In this document: in pieces, positions 11,688 through 22,204 of the stretch
How the letters are laid out: every line of letters starts with the position of its first letter
How positions within the stretch are numbered: the stretch's first letter is position 1
Assembly: GCA_028564705.1 (NCBI GenBank)
Contig: JAPXFQ010000778.1
Span: 405,662 to 469,661 of the forward strand
Reading direction: 5' to 3'
Origin: Apricaphanius iberus
Lineage: Eukaryota > Chordata > Actinopteri > Cyprinodontiformes > Aphaniidae
DNA: 64,000 bases
Position numbers and translations under genes: made by a program
The notes under the pieces: generated by a model
What the model was told of the DNA's origin: nothing
Databases searched by the model: none
The model's input: only the letters and a program-made list of their open reading frames with translations

Positions 11688-12099
11688 GTCTCAAGATTGT
11701 TTGAAAGTGCTTTTCCAAAGATGAAAACAAACACTGGAGGATGGCTTCTGTACAAAGCAGCTGGTATAAAACAAAATTAAAACAGTTGCAGACTGTCATA
11801 GATTCATTGTTTGAACCAGCTGCAAAATTTTCAGACATATTTTGTGATTTTTTCAACAGGTGGAAATATTATATGTAATATATGTAATACCCCCTGAATC
11901 AGAGGGATACACAGGAAGTACAATCAGAAGTGCCTCTGGAGGAGGGAAAACCATGCTTCACATTGTTCCTTTGCAGGAAGAATTTGATCTAGCTCTTCGC
12001 ACACGATGCCCCAGAGTTTTCACTCAAGCCAAAGGCTGAATGCAAGAGTTGCTTCAAAGTTATGCCTTTGCAGCTTCTTGCCCTCCACGTAAAACAATG
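11688..12099 (+). pseudogene. HECT-like gene, middle exons
   Basis: Two exons follow the L2. Exon 11688-11763 (acceptor TTTTAG, donor GTATAA) encodes SAFPKMKTNTGGWLLYKAA. Exon 11860-12099 (acceptor CAACAG, donor GTAATG) encodes VIPPESEGYTGSTIRSASGG and TMLHIVPLQEEFD. A one-base shift near 11995 then leads to DAPEFSLKPKAECKSCFKV and MPLQLLALHV. These blocks, in this order, are what I recall from fish transposon-associated HECT proteins. The last block has a CxxC typical of that family. The shift and the L2 insertion make it a pseudogene. Confidence 0.65.
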
Positions 12100-12219
12100 G
12101 TAATGCCCCAAAATCTGACACACCCGCAGATTCTGATCCAGAGGTCTTGTGCTTAACTGTTTTACAGAAACATTGATGACAAGTAACATATTGAAAATGT
12201 AACTTTTTCCTCTATTTAG

Positions 12220-13892
12220 ATCTCTGAGGTACTCTCTTCTGAGAAGAAAGTATGTTGATTTGTTTCTGTCTTTGACCCTGAAAGAGCCTATAATTCACCT
12301 ACAAGCTAGTATTTTAAATCAGTGCAAAGTATATCTTTGAGTATAGCTAAATGGGGGAACCCTGTACTTGACATGACGGTTTTTCTTTTGGAACCAAATG
12401 AAGAGCAACTGTTCTCCACCAAGCTGCAAGACGAACACTCATGCTGAAGCAGCTTCGGGAGGGTCTGCAACGTTCTGGCCTAATAGGTGTCATGGAAAGG
12501 AACAGAGCAGTTTGCAGTTACCTCTTTGTAGCTGGTGATGAAGAAAAAGTAAGTTACCATGATGCCTTGAATAAAAGGCATGTTGGTGCCACTCTGGTTC
12601 TAAGTATAGCATGCTTGATTGAATTAATCTTATATTTTAGAAAGATAAAATTAGTCTAATTTACATCAATATTTTTCTTCTTCATGAATGTGTTTTTCAG
12701 GTGGACTCCTACTACATAGTGTCGGACTTGGCCCCAACAATGAGTGAAAGTGGTACACTGAAGAATGCAAGAGAGGCACAGATCTTAAACAACTTCCAGG
12801 ATTTCCTGCAGGAGCTCGATGGCAAGTGTTTACACCGCAAGAAGAAACGGTGAGATAAATGTCTGAGACGAAACAATTTTTATGAAGAATAAACAGCATA
12901 AGACAAACAATTATAACAATGGAGAGAGGCACAAGGAAGTGTTCACACCGAGAAGAAACGCTAAAAGCGCAACACAATTGGTTTTCCTATGATACAGCGC
13001 GTCTGACCAATGTTCAAGCATCTTTTAGATGTTTTGGACACACGTAGAAGCTCAAAAGTTACAATATTTTCAACTTTTTTAGCGTCAAACGCCGGTAGCT
13101 CCATTTGTCATTGGCCAAAGCAGCCAATCGAATCCTCCTTTAAGTTTTGTTGTGTCAGTTAGGGAAGTTTCACTGGAGTTACGAGCGACAGACAACAATG
13201 CAATCCAAAGAACAGAAATGTATCCTTATATTATTTAAGTACGAATAATTATACAACACAAGAACACATCAATACTTGGACAAACACAGGAGACACGCAT
13301 GAAGCTGTGTGAGCAGCAACTTCACATTTTGTCTTTACTGTTTGCTAGGTTACGTATGCACCCCCACTCAACAGGTGCTCCTTACGTTTTTGTTTTTTTG
13401 TTTTTTTTGTCTAGCGTGCATTGGAAAAGAGCTGTAAGCATCTTTGAAGCATCTATGTCTCATCTATGTCTTATCTCATCTTGGTGTGGTCGCCCCCTAA
13501 GTGTGCTTAGGAAAGCATTCTTACACTCTAAATTTACTTTTAAATTGTTGTTACCTTCCACTTATTCAGCTATTTGAACATTGTCTCATTATCAATGTCC
13601 TCAGATGGAACAGCAGGGCATGAGATGCACTCACTGTTCCGGACGTGAGGCAGTGGTTGACAGGACAGTCACACAGACATCTACTTCTCTCAGAGAGAGA
13701 CTTTTACTGTCACTGTCCACTTTGACCATACATGTGTGGAACGGATGCCAGATCACACAATCTGTTATCCAGTTGTTAGTGCCTGTACACAGACAATCAC
13801 ATTCCACTGTACATTTTCTTGACTACTGTGATTTCAAGGCAAATATGGAAACAGCTGTCAAATGTGGCGCAGGCTTTTATAGAATCTGAGAT
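12220..13892 (+). pseudogene. HECT-like gene, C-terminal HECT domain exons
   Basis: An exon starting at 12220 and another region ending at 12548 (donor GTAAGT) encode HQAARRTLMLKQLREGLQ and GVMERNRAVCSYLFVAGDE. Exon 12701-12849 (acceptor TTTTTCAG) encodes VDSYYIVSDLAPTMSESG and AQILNNFQDFLQELD. An exon from 13605 (acceptor TCCTCAG) contains ICYPVVSACTQTI, matching the HECT catalytic-cysteine neighbourhood, then after a frame shift DFKANMETAVKCGAGFYRI and a stop, like the C-lobe end. HECT ligases form a thioester with ubiquitin at that cysteine. Its role in a transposon is unknown. Assignment of the last exon is moderate. Confidence 0.6.
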
Positions 13893-14187
13893 ATGGGGTA
13901 ACTTTTTATGTTCAGCGTTATAACAGAAAAGTATCTTTATGTGCTCAGGTCTGTTTGATTTTAAAATGTATTGTTTTCCCAAAATACAAAAAAAAATCTA
14001 CACATTTTGCTTGACATATCCGCGCATTTACTTTTGTAAAAAATTAGCATAGTCACAAACTTGTTTAATCCAGTTCAGTTTGTCATTTTAAAATGCACTT
14101 ACAATTGACACTCATTTGATATTCAGTTGTTATACTCTCTTCCTGTGATATGCAAAAGGAAAAAAAATAAAGTCACAATACAAAACT

Positions 14188-14514
14188 TCATGCTTTTGGA
14201 GTTTGACTGCAGGAACATAATCTTTGCACAAGATCAAGTGTCTGAATATAAAGCTCCCGGTGACTCAGTGTTGATGTCATGGGATTTATTAATCCCCGAA
14301 GGATGGCAGGGTCTGACAGGGGGGAAAGGATCTCTGACACTACCACTCCATCATCTAGGTCAGCATCGACACATTGTTCCATGAAAAGAGCCTCCAATGG
14401 CTGAAAGACAGGTAACAGCAAGTTAGACCAATACTGCTCAGAGATAAAGCTTGTCCAGTAGCCCCGCCTTAAAGTCAGCTCCCTCTTGGGGGAACAGACA
14501 CCAATTGCTGACAA
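14188..14514 (-). pseudogene. Possible 3' exon downstream of the rve transposase
   Basis: An open minus-strand stretch of 108 codons with fragments such as NLLLPVFQPLEALFMEQC and DGVVVSEILSPLSDPAIL. It lies downstream of the rve domain on the same strand, so it could encode the C-terminal tail of the transposase. I do not recognise a domain. The open frame may be chance, and no clear splice sites were fixed. Confidence 0.3.
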
Positions 14515-14680
14515 AATAATGGAAATTCAAATGTTAACCTGCTGCAAAAGTCAATTTTGTCTCAAATTAAAGCCTTGGATAATTGCAATGGGAACAGTAT
14601 TCCCCATCATAAAGTGGTAGAAATTATTTCTTACATGAATATTTTAAAGACACATGGTTGCAAGCTCCAGAGTCATATTT

Positions 14681-15030
14681 TCCTACCTTTCCCTGTGGAA
14701 TAAATAATGACTGCCAAGGTTTGTACTTTTTGCAACCATTTATGCAGTCTTATGACCTTAATACTTGATTTTACATTATTTGGCCAGCAGGAGGTTTCAC
14801 TTTAACAGTAAACAGTTGGTTGTGGTCATTATAAACTTGTGATGACCGGAAGTTTAGGTAATAAATAACAGTGGAAAGGGAAGCAGAACCCTTGTTGAGT
14901 TAGGAAACTGGCCTATAACATCTGGATGACCTTGCACCATAATTTTAAGATGCATGTCTGATGTTGGCAAGATTTTACAGCATCAAGGGGCTGAAGATTT
15001 TAGATTTAACTTGCTTGAGATAGAACTTTA
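14681..15030 (+). repeat. Internal diverged direct repeat, copy 1
   Basis: About 350 bases matching 17087-17437 in the same orientation. Shared blocks include ATTTGGCCAGCAGGAGGTTT, GGAAGCAGAACCC and ATGTCTGATGTTGGCAAGAT. The two copies bracket the rve transposase exons. Confidence 0.8.
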
Positions 15031-17086
15031 AAGAGGGCAGTGCTTTGCAAATTAATTCAAGTGTACCTCAACATCTGGCTCAGTCACAGGTGTTTGGAGC
15101 ATCCCAAATGTGTCAAAGCTGCTCTGGGGAGAGGTTTCCTTCAGTTCTAACAGGATGATTGTTCCAGCTACCTAGAAAGCACTTCATGTCAGACTTGAGG
15201 TGTGGGAGAAACACATAATGCACACAAAAGAGGTGCATCTCATCTGACAGGTCAATCAGTCGCTGTTCTTCCATTATATGTAAGTATATCATAGTATTAG
15301 CAGGTGACCGCTGACCACACATCACGCCACAGCCTCTCTATTCTGAGGAAAATTTAAAACATATAATTAGCACTTGCTGCACAAGCATGCCTACTACAAT
15401 TCAATGACAGTGCACATATCTGCTTCTGCTCTGATAGTAGTGGCTTTTACTTTTGATTGTGGACACTTTTTCCAGCAATGAAGCTACCACGTCCTGTTCC
15501 TCGCACAGAGAATATGCATCGGTCAATGTCCACTTTTTCCACCCCCTGGTCACCACGTACTCTAAAAGAAAGTAAGAAGTCATCATTCAATGTGCTGGGG
15601 TAGAGCCCAGGGATTAGCCAATAGTGAAGCCCGCTTAGAGGCTGCAACCCCCACAATTTACAGGAAAGATTTTTTTTTTTTTTTGCTGAGGAAGTTTACC
15701 AATTTATGACATGATGCGGAAATAACTCATTGTCAGCCATTTTCAAATTATGATGATGAAAGGAGCCTTCTAACTTATCTCCTTTAGCAGATAATACACT
15801 GTCATTTCCTTTACAACTCTAATTATTCTATATTATTAAACAATGTTAACATTTCTTTCCGTTCTTGAATTATATGTCTGCACTTGGAGTTTTGTCTCTG
15901 CATTTATCATCCATGTCATGTATAGTATTCTCATTTAAATATTTAACCTTGTGGCATCAGGTGATTTGGAAGGAAGATTATTTTGACTTACTACCAGTAC
16001 TTAAAACTATTTGTGCTTCCAACCTTGAGGGCCATCCATGTTTCTGGACACCATCCAAGAAGAAGGAGAATACGGTTGAGGCTTTGTTGTTGGCAACAGC
16101 ATCAAGATACGGGATCTATGCAAAAAGAAATTGGGGGGGGCAGACTTCTTTATCATAAGGTCTCATCAATGTGACACATGATTTTACCTTCTTTTGTTAA
16201 GACAGATCATTGACATACCCTTCTGGAGAAACCATCAATCCCACCAAATATTACAACATTAAATGTGAGAGTAAAGCACATACATTTGACATGAAAAATT
16301 AGTGGACATCAGAAAATAATATTTTAATTGTCAGATTGATTTAATATGTTTATTGTGGAAAAATCACATTTGTTTTTATTGTGGCTACATATTATGTGTG
16401 TTTAGTGAAAGCAAAAAGATTTGCAGTGAGAGAGGGCGTAAAAGGGGACAAGAGAGAAACACTCACCGAATCAATTTATGGTTGGTGTCAATATGAACGA
16501 ATGACAGTGGTGCAGGAACACAGTAGGTTCTGCGAGCGACAAATCCAACCTGCATCATCCTTGCCAAAATTCCAGCTCGATCCACTCACTTCATTGTAGC
16601 CTTCACCCTATGCCACGGCACACGGCAGCCTCTGGCCAACAGCTCACCTTTAGCCAGTCTATACCCAGGATGGGGCATTCTTGATTTTATGGATGTCACA
16701 GCATGATCAAGTTCATCATCAGACATTTTTGAATAACATCCACGAACAGATAGGCCATGTTCTTTCATCTGCATTTTAAGTGTTCTTCTTGAAACGCCAT
16801 ACAATGTGGCTAAATGTTCTAAAGGAAGTGAAGTGGAAAGGAGACTTTTAAGATCATGTACTCCGTATCAAGACTCTCATTTCTGAGGATCAAGCTGAAT
16901 CTTGCTTGAATCCTATGCAACAGGTTGTTTCGTACCTGCTCCTGCAATCAAAGAACATTACCAGATGTCAGAAGTACATAATACCTTTAGAACTTAACAA
17001 ATTTCATTACAATATCCGAAAACACTATCTATCACACACTGCACTATCATTGAAACCAGTTCAGTTGCGGCAGCATAATCTTATTT

Positions 17087-17437
17087 TCCTACCTTTCCCT
17101 TTGAAATAATTACTGCCATTTTTATTTTAACATTGGGTAACCATTTATGCAGGCTTATGGGTTTAGTACTTGATTTTACATAATTTGGCCAGCAGGAGGT
17201 TTCACTCTAAGATATTTAACAGTTGTGCTCATTGTCAACTTGTGATGACCTGACGTTTAAGTTAATAAAAAATAACAGTGGAAAAGGAAGCAGAACCCAT
17301 GTTGAATTAGGTAACTGGCCTATAAGATCTGGATGACCTTACACCATAATTTTCAGATACATGTCTGATGTTGGCAAGATTTAACTGCATCAAATGGCTG
17401 AACATTTTAGATGTAACTTGCATGAGACAGAACTTGA
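17087..17437 (+). repeat. Internal diverged direct repeat, copy 2
   Basis: Partner of 14681-15030, lying in the intron between the second and third transposase exons. It shares blocks such as TTTGGCCAGCAGGAGG, and small indels and base changes show it is old. Confidence 0.8.
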
Positions 17438-17754
17438 AACATCTAAAAACAATTCTAAAAAATATATTTTAAAATGTTGAGTCAGAAGATATATAAAAAT
17501 TGATACTGCATACATAACAGTGTGATATTAGCTTTATCATCGCGTGTCAAAATAGATAGGTAAGCCATTACCTGTGACTGCATGGTGTTGAGGCCCTGCT
17601 CAGGTTCCACAGTGTTACCTCTTCAACAGAGAGAAGAAGACAGTTTTAACAAGTATTAACGAGACAGCTCCACCAGTCTCCCCTGATTAGAAGGACAATT
17701 CATCTTGAATCTTAACAACTGATACTGATCATCACACCAGCAAGTGTAGTGTAC

Positions 17755-17797
17755 CTATAGACGCCGCATTGGCCGTATCAGTCCGTCGCTTCGTCAT
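17755..17797 (-). other. TIR-encoded first coding exon (right copy)
   Basis: 43 bases from ATG: 14 codons MTKRRTDTANAASI plus one base, then a GT donor (17754). Joined to 17618-17572 (47 bases), the total is 90 bases, and the third exon begins in frame. The phase agreement supports real use as the transposase start. Confidence 0.6.
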
Positions 17798-17880
17798 TTT
17801 TGAACCGGGCAGCCCCGTAAACTAACGCTAGTAGCCTATGGAGTATATCTTTTGTAAATCTCTACTAATACTCAGTTACT

Positions 17881-18132
17881 TGGGTGACTGTGGCTCAGTG
17901 GTAGAGTAGTTGGCTTGCAATTGGAGGGTTGTAGGTTCAATTCCAGCTTCCTCCAGTCCCATGTCGATGTGCCCCTGGGCAAGGCACTTAACCCCCAAAT
18001 TCTACATTGTCCTACCGAGCCATGTTGGGTGTCGGTGTATGAATGCGAGTGTGAATGGGTGAATGCGGCTTCAATGTAAAGCGCTTTGAGTGGTCAGTAA
18101 GACTAGAAAAGCACTATATAATTTCAGTCCAT
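17881..18132 (+). mobile_element. tRNA-derived SINE, copy 1
   Basis: 252 bp with a polymerase III A box, TGGCTCAGTGG (17891-17901), and B box, GGTTCAATTCC (17934-17944). The central block reads GTGCCCCTGGGCAAGGCACT and the tail contains AAAGCGCTTTGAGTGG. A 5-bp duplication TTACT flanks it (17876-17880, 18133-18137), and the left TIR lacks it. A second copy lies on the minus strand at 47185-47404. Confidence 0.88.
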
Positions 18133-18466
18133 TTACTCACTCAGTGCTTTACCTTGCCTTTATTCAGTCTTTTCTGACATGAAAGTTAAATCCTTCTTTC
18201 CCTTGACAAAAACAACGATTTTACCCCTGCAGAACACGGCTGCTGCTGGTCTACTGGCGCTTCGGTCGGTTCGTTAATATCACTTCGGTAAATCCGAAAT
18301 AACCCGTCCAAACACCGAAATCACACTTTCCCACAATTACACTTTACCCGGGCTTTTATTCTTCATGTCCTGCATTAGGAAAGGCAGTGGACCAACACGT
18401 CCCGTTCTCCATGAGTTAAATAGCTGTTTTTTTCAAAGGATGCTGGTGCTTGGGAGAGTGATTTAA

Positions 18467-21461
18467 CCCTCTAGGCGCCGGCGTTTTTTCTATAAAATAT
18501 TCCATTTTGATATCACTAGTTCAAAATGTTGTGGCTTTAATATGGTTATGGATAAAGGTACACTGTAAATTAGAAAAATCTTCAGTATGATCCAAAGTTT
18601 GTGATAGGAGCAAAATCACACATCTAATTAGCATATTATGACGTCATCAGGCGTTCGCACTATTGAATTGCATGACTTTTACAATTTTTTGCTTTTTGAC
18701 ATTGTTTAAAACTTTTTTTTCATCAATAATTTCATTTGTTTTATTTAGATTTTTCTATATATGTATTTTCTACATCTATATGTTTCATTTTTTGGGCTTT
18801 TTTTCAAGAACAGGTGGATATATCTGTTTATGTCCTTTCTTATGTGGCTCCGTTACTCTGTTCACTATATAAAATCAACAGAAAAAAATATTGGCCACAG
18901 AATTTTACAGATCCGTCCCAAAAATAACTAACAGGCTCATCAAATTGTCTGACTCACTGGTGATCCTACTCTTCCTCATCTGTCAACCAAACCTCGCCAA
19001 AATAATCATCATCATCATCCTCACTTGCAGCGGGACAGAGAACTTTACTGTTGTTTACTCGCTTATAAGCGGTCTTTTTTCTCTCCTGTTTTCGATCGCA
19101 TCTGCTATTATTTCCACTGATTTTTACATCCCTCCCACCTTGGTCACAATTAGTGTTGTGATGACCACCTAGCTACCCGAACACATACCTTTCTCTCACC
19201 GGGGGAACGTGATGCAGAGCTAGAATGTGCTGCTTGTGGAGCGTCATGGCGAAACGGGACGTCGGGCCGAACGGGGGTGCCTATTGGAGTCAGCAGGGTT
19301 CTCTACTGGGGCGTCTGTCCCTGGGCCTGGGAGTACGGAGTATAGTGTACGTATGGGGGGTATGAATGAGGGTATAGCGTCCTTTTTTCGTATGTCCTGT
19401 ATTTGTAAGAATGTGTACACATGAGAGGGAGGGTACGTATGAGTGTCTCTGTCTGTCTATGTCTACCTGTCAGGTTGGGTGTTTGGCTGCTCTCTGGCCT
19501 GATGCATCTTCTTCCCTCCCCGTCACTCCCCGTCGGTGATGGTTGCTCCTGCCCGCTGGTTGATGATGACTCTCGATGCATGGGGCTGGGGGTCCCGGTT
19601 GCGGCCCGGCTCGGTCCTGGTGCATGTCGGGCGGGTCCTGGGTGGTCCGGTGTGTCGGGCGGCCGCTGTTTCGGGCTGATGTCCTCCTTGGATTGACTGG
19701 GGCACCTCTTATGGGGGTGCCGGGGTTGTAGAATAGGTTGGTGCCGTCCGGTGGATCGGTGGGGACCGTGCCTGGCGCCCAGTCCTCCTGCCGGTTCCAG
19801 GACTTCAGCTGGCTGGTCTGTTCACCTGGTGGGGCTGTCCGGCATTGGCTGGGCCCCTGATCTTGGCGCCCCACGTGGGGCGGGATCTGGACCCTGGAGC
19901 TGGAAGATCTGGATGTCCAGGTGCCGGCTGGGCGCGGCCTGGGGAGGGCGTACATCCGCTGTGGCTCTTGCTGTGGCTCCCTGGCGTGTGGATGTGTGGA
20001 GGCGGGCCGGGTTGTTGGCGGTGGGTATTGGTCCGGGGTGGCGGCGGCGTGTGTTGTCCGTCGGTTGGCTGCGGGTCCTCCTTGCCTGCGGCGGCGGCGG
20101 GGGGCCCTTGTCGGCTGGTCCCTGGTTGGGGCCCCCTGGGGGGCGGGGTGCCCCTGGTCCCCGTGGCCTCCGGTTCCTGGTCCGGGCCCGCCCTGGCGTA
20201 GCCGGTTACCGGCGGAGCCCGTGGGCTCGTCACTGCGATCTCTCGGGCCCCAGCATCGCGGCTGGTGGGTGTTCCCCTGGGACTTCCATCTGTTCCTCTC
20301 TTGGTGGGTGATCGACCCTGCGCTGATCCGCCTGTGGCCTCTGTACTCTGTGGGACCCTGGATGCATACATCTCTTGCCTCCTCCATGTCTGTGCCGATT
20401 CCTGTAGGACGGATTGACGGTTCCTTACACCAGCTATCAATCACTTGCATGGGGAAACCTTATTCAGACCTGCATGCTCGCACACACATAGGTGTGGGAC
20501 ATAGGTGAGGACGGACATATCTTAAGCTGAGGTTATCATCATTAGTTAGTTGTTCACAGGAGCTTACCAGAAACATTTGTATTATGTTCATTAATCAATG
20601 CTTGTGTGTAGTGAATGTATAATTCTTTGTTTATTCTACCAGATCCGAACTATTGGTTTGGTTCTGTACAGTTTGTTGTTTTTGTTTTGTATTACTGTTT
20701 CTCTGCCGTCCGGCAGAGGTGGAGGACTGGGATGTTTTCTTGTGTTCTTTATTTGCCTCCCTGTCTTGTGTCGTCGGTTCGCCCCTCTGTTGGTCCGGTT
20801 TCTTTTCTTCACCTTCTTCCTTTCTCCCTTCTTGTCTCAGTTTAATGTCCATGACGTCAGGAAATTGAACCCACAGTAATCACTAATAAAGATTTTTCAT
20901 ACATATACATCAAGTGGCGTACTACAGCGAAGCTGTAATACTCTGCTTGGGAAAGTAAAACTGTTGGGCTTGTACTTGGTACTCAGACACCAATTGTGAG
21001 TAGCATACTGCTAGACAGGACACGTTAGAAAAAAAAAAAAGAAAAAAAAAAGAAACGGGACTGGCTGTTTCTGCGGGACATTTTAGTTGCACTTTCTCCC
21101 ACAACTGAAGAGATCAGAGGTAAATATTTCTCTTCAGAATCTGAATAGGCCAATACTTTACAGAGGGGAACTTCGACATCTCGGCCTCATAAGTTTTATC
21201 TTTCTAAAAGTCGCGTTCTCTATACTGTGACCGCAGCAGCTGTACCTCGCGTCCCCCGCTCCCGGCGCTGACTTAAAGGCCGATTTACTCCAAAAGTTTC
21301 CATGGTAACACACCCAAAAAGGTGTCCAAGATTAAAGGTACACATGTCCGCCATCTCCTGATGTAAAGTAGTAATTAAATTAGTGGCCCTATCTCCAGCT
21401 GTGGCTCGTTAAAGTCAGCAATGTTGCTTTTCGCAATATTGCGACTTTGGCGCCTAGAGGG
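18467..21461. mobile_element. piggyBac-like TTAA element
   Basis: Termini CCCTCTAGGCGCC and GGCGCCTAGAGGG are inverted repeats flanked by TTAA (18463-18466, 21462-21465). The left TIR of the host transposon has a single TTAA at this place. A CCCT start with TTAA is typical of piggyBac. On the minus strand near 18940-19040 a frame reads EDDDDDYFGEVWLTDEEE, like the acidic N terminus of piggyBac transposases, then hits a stop. The rest of the coding region is lost or replaced by retroposon B. Confidence 0.78.
19261..21051 (+). mobile_element. GC-rich poly(A) retroposon, copy B
   Basis: 1.8 kb, homologous to the 3' part of copy A (1129-3843). It ends in a long A-rich tail and is flanked by the 10-bp duplication GAAACGGGAC (19251-19260, 21052-21061). 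The centre is extremely GC-rich. A minus-strand open stretch of 326 codons (19470-20450) is proline- and arginine-rich and matches no domain I know. I treat it as a composition artefact. Confidence 0.8.
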
Positions 21462-22204
21462 TTAACAAACAACATAGCTAAGACGTTGACATACGATTCA
21501 GCGGTCAATGTGGCGTCTATGTTTATAATGGACAGCATAACGGGACATAGCAACTTCGCTAATGCTGTCTACAGTAAAAGCTAACTGTTAGCAAAACCTG
21601 GCTTTTACTTCATCTATAACTTAACACAACAAATCAACAAAATGTCTTACAAAAAGACACTGAATGTGATAAAATACTTACATTTAATTGCTTTTTGTTG
21701 TTATAGATGGTCGTTGATGGTCCTCTTCTTGGTCTCGTCTTTCCGTAAACTATCCTCTTTGCTAAAGTCAGGTTCGCTTTGAGCCCCAGCTACGTATACA
21801 CAACTTCCGGGACACTGCACTGATAAGCTGTGTCAATCAAAAACTAACTAGCCAATGGGGACGATCTCCTGAAAAAGCCCGCCCACCTGAGAGGATTGTG
21901 CCAGAACTGCAAACAAAAAGTCAGGGAGCGCAAACGAGAGAGTGTTGCAGAGAGAATGCAAAACTGAGAGTCGGATCAAAAGTCTGACCGGAGAGAGAGA
22001 AGCAAAGGGAACCGTAAACAGAAGAATACATTATTAGCAGGTTAAAAGACCAATACTTTACGCAATTAGACAAAGAATTTGATTGCAAGTTACTGTATAC
22101 TTGAAAAAAAAAGTTTTATTTTCTCTCCAATTCTCTATTTTTGTTTGACATTGAAGAAGTTTTGTTTGTTTCCATTGGCACAAAAATAATTCCATACACC
22201 TGTA

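Larger units (their letters stand above)
13893..15062. other. Space between the convergent genes of the DNA transposon
   Basis: This stretch lies between the HECT-like gene end and the transposase. It has an AT-rich part (13900-14187), a minus-strand open stretch at 14188-14514, and one copy of a 350-bp internal repeat (14681-15030). I see no other recognisable domain. Confidence 0.5.
15063..17797 (-). pseudogene. IS3-like rve (DDE) transposase, multi-exon
   Basis: Integrase-core transposase that would cut and join the TIRs. Exon order on the minus strand is 17797-17755 (MTKRRTDTANAASI, in the TIR), 17618-17572, 16941-16467, about 16256-16214, about 16110-16030, 15560-15447 and 15340-15063. 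Exons 1 and 2 total 90 bases, so exon 3 starts in phase at EQVRNNLLHRIQARFS. Exon 3 has a helix-turn-helix, HLATLYGVSRRTLKMQMKEH, then an IS3-like segment and the first Asp in FVHIDTNHKLIR. Later exons give GGIDGFSR, RVRGDQG with the second Asp, [14 protein letters not shown], and IERLWRDV with the catalytic Glu. A frameshift in exon 3, a stop in CxYYDI and a damaged end mark it as inactive. Confidence 0.82.
4070..22194. mobile_element. 18-kb DNA transposon with long TIRs, rve transposase and HECT-like gene
   Basis: The ends start TGGAATTATTTTTGTGCC and are inverted copies of each other. The 10-bp sequence TACACCTGTA flanks the element on both sides (4060-4069, 22195-22204), and removing one copy restores the gypsy frame. 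The inverted repeats total about 1.33 kb each once later insertions are subtracted. Inside are a plus-strand HECT-like gene and a minus-strand IS3-type rve transposase, convergent and both broken. Later insertions are a solo LTR, an L2, a SINE, and a TTAA element with a nested retroposon. I infer an IS3EU-like class from the transposase. The target duplication is quasi-palindromic, so its exact length has some ambiguity. Confidence 0.88.
17617..22194. repeat. Right terminal inverted repeat (interrupted)
   Basis: The inverted partner of the left TIR. Net pieces are 17617-17880, 18133-18466 and 21462-22194, about 1,331 bases in total. A SINE (17881-18132) and a TTAA element (18467-21461) interrupt it. 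The minus strand carries the same ATG exon (17797-17755) and the same GTAAGT donor context as the left TIR. Confidence 0.85.

Noticed and set aside
17881..17950. Possible tRNA gene
   Set aside because: A and B boxes are present, but the sequence continues into a SINE body with a target duplication and has no sound cloverleaf or anticodon context.
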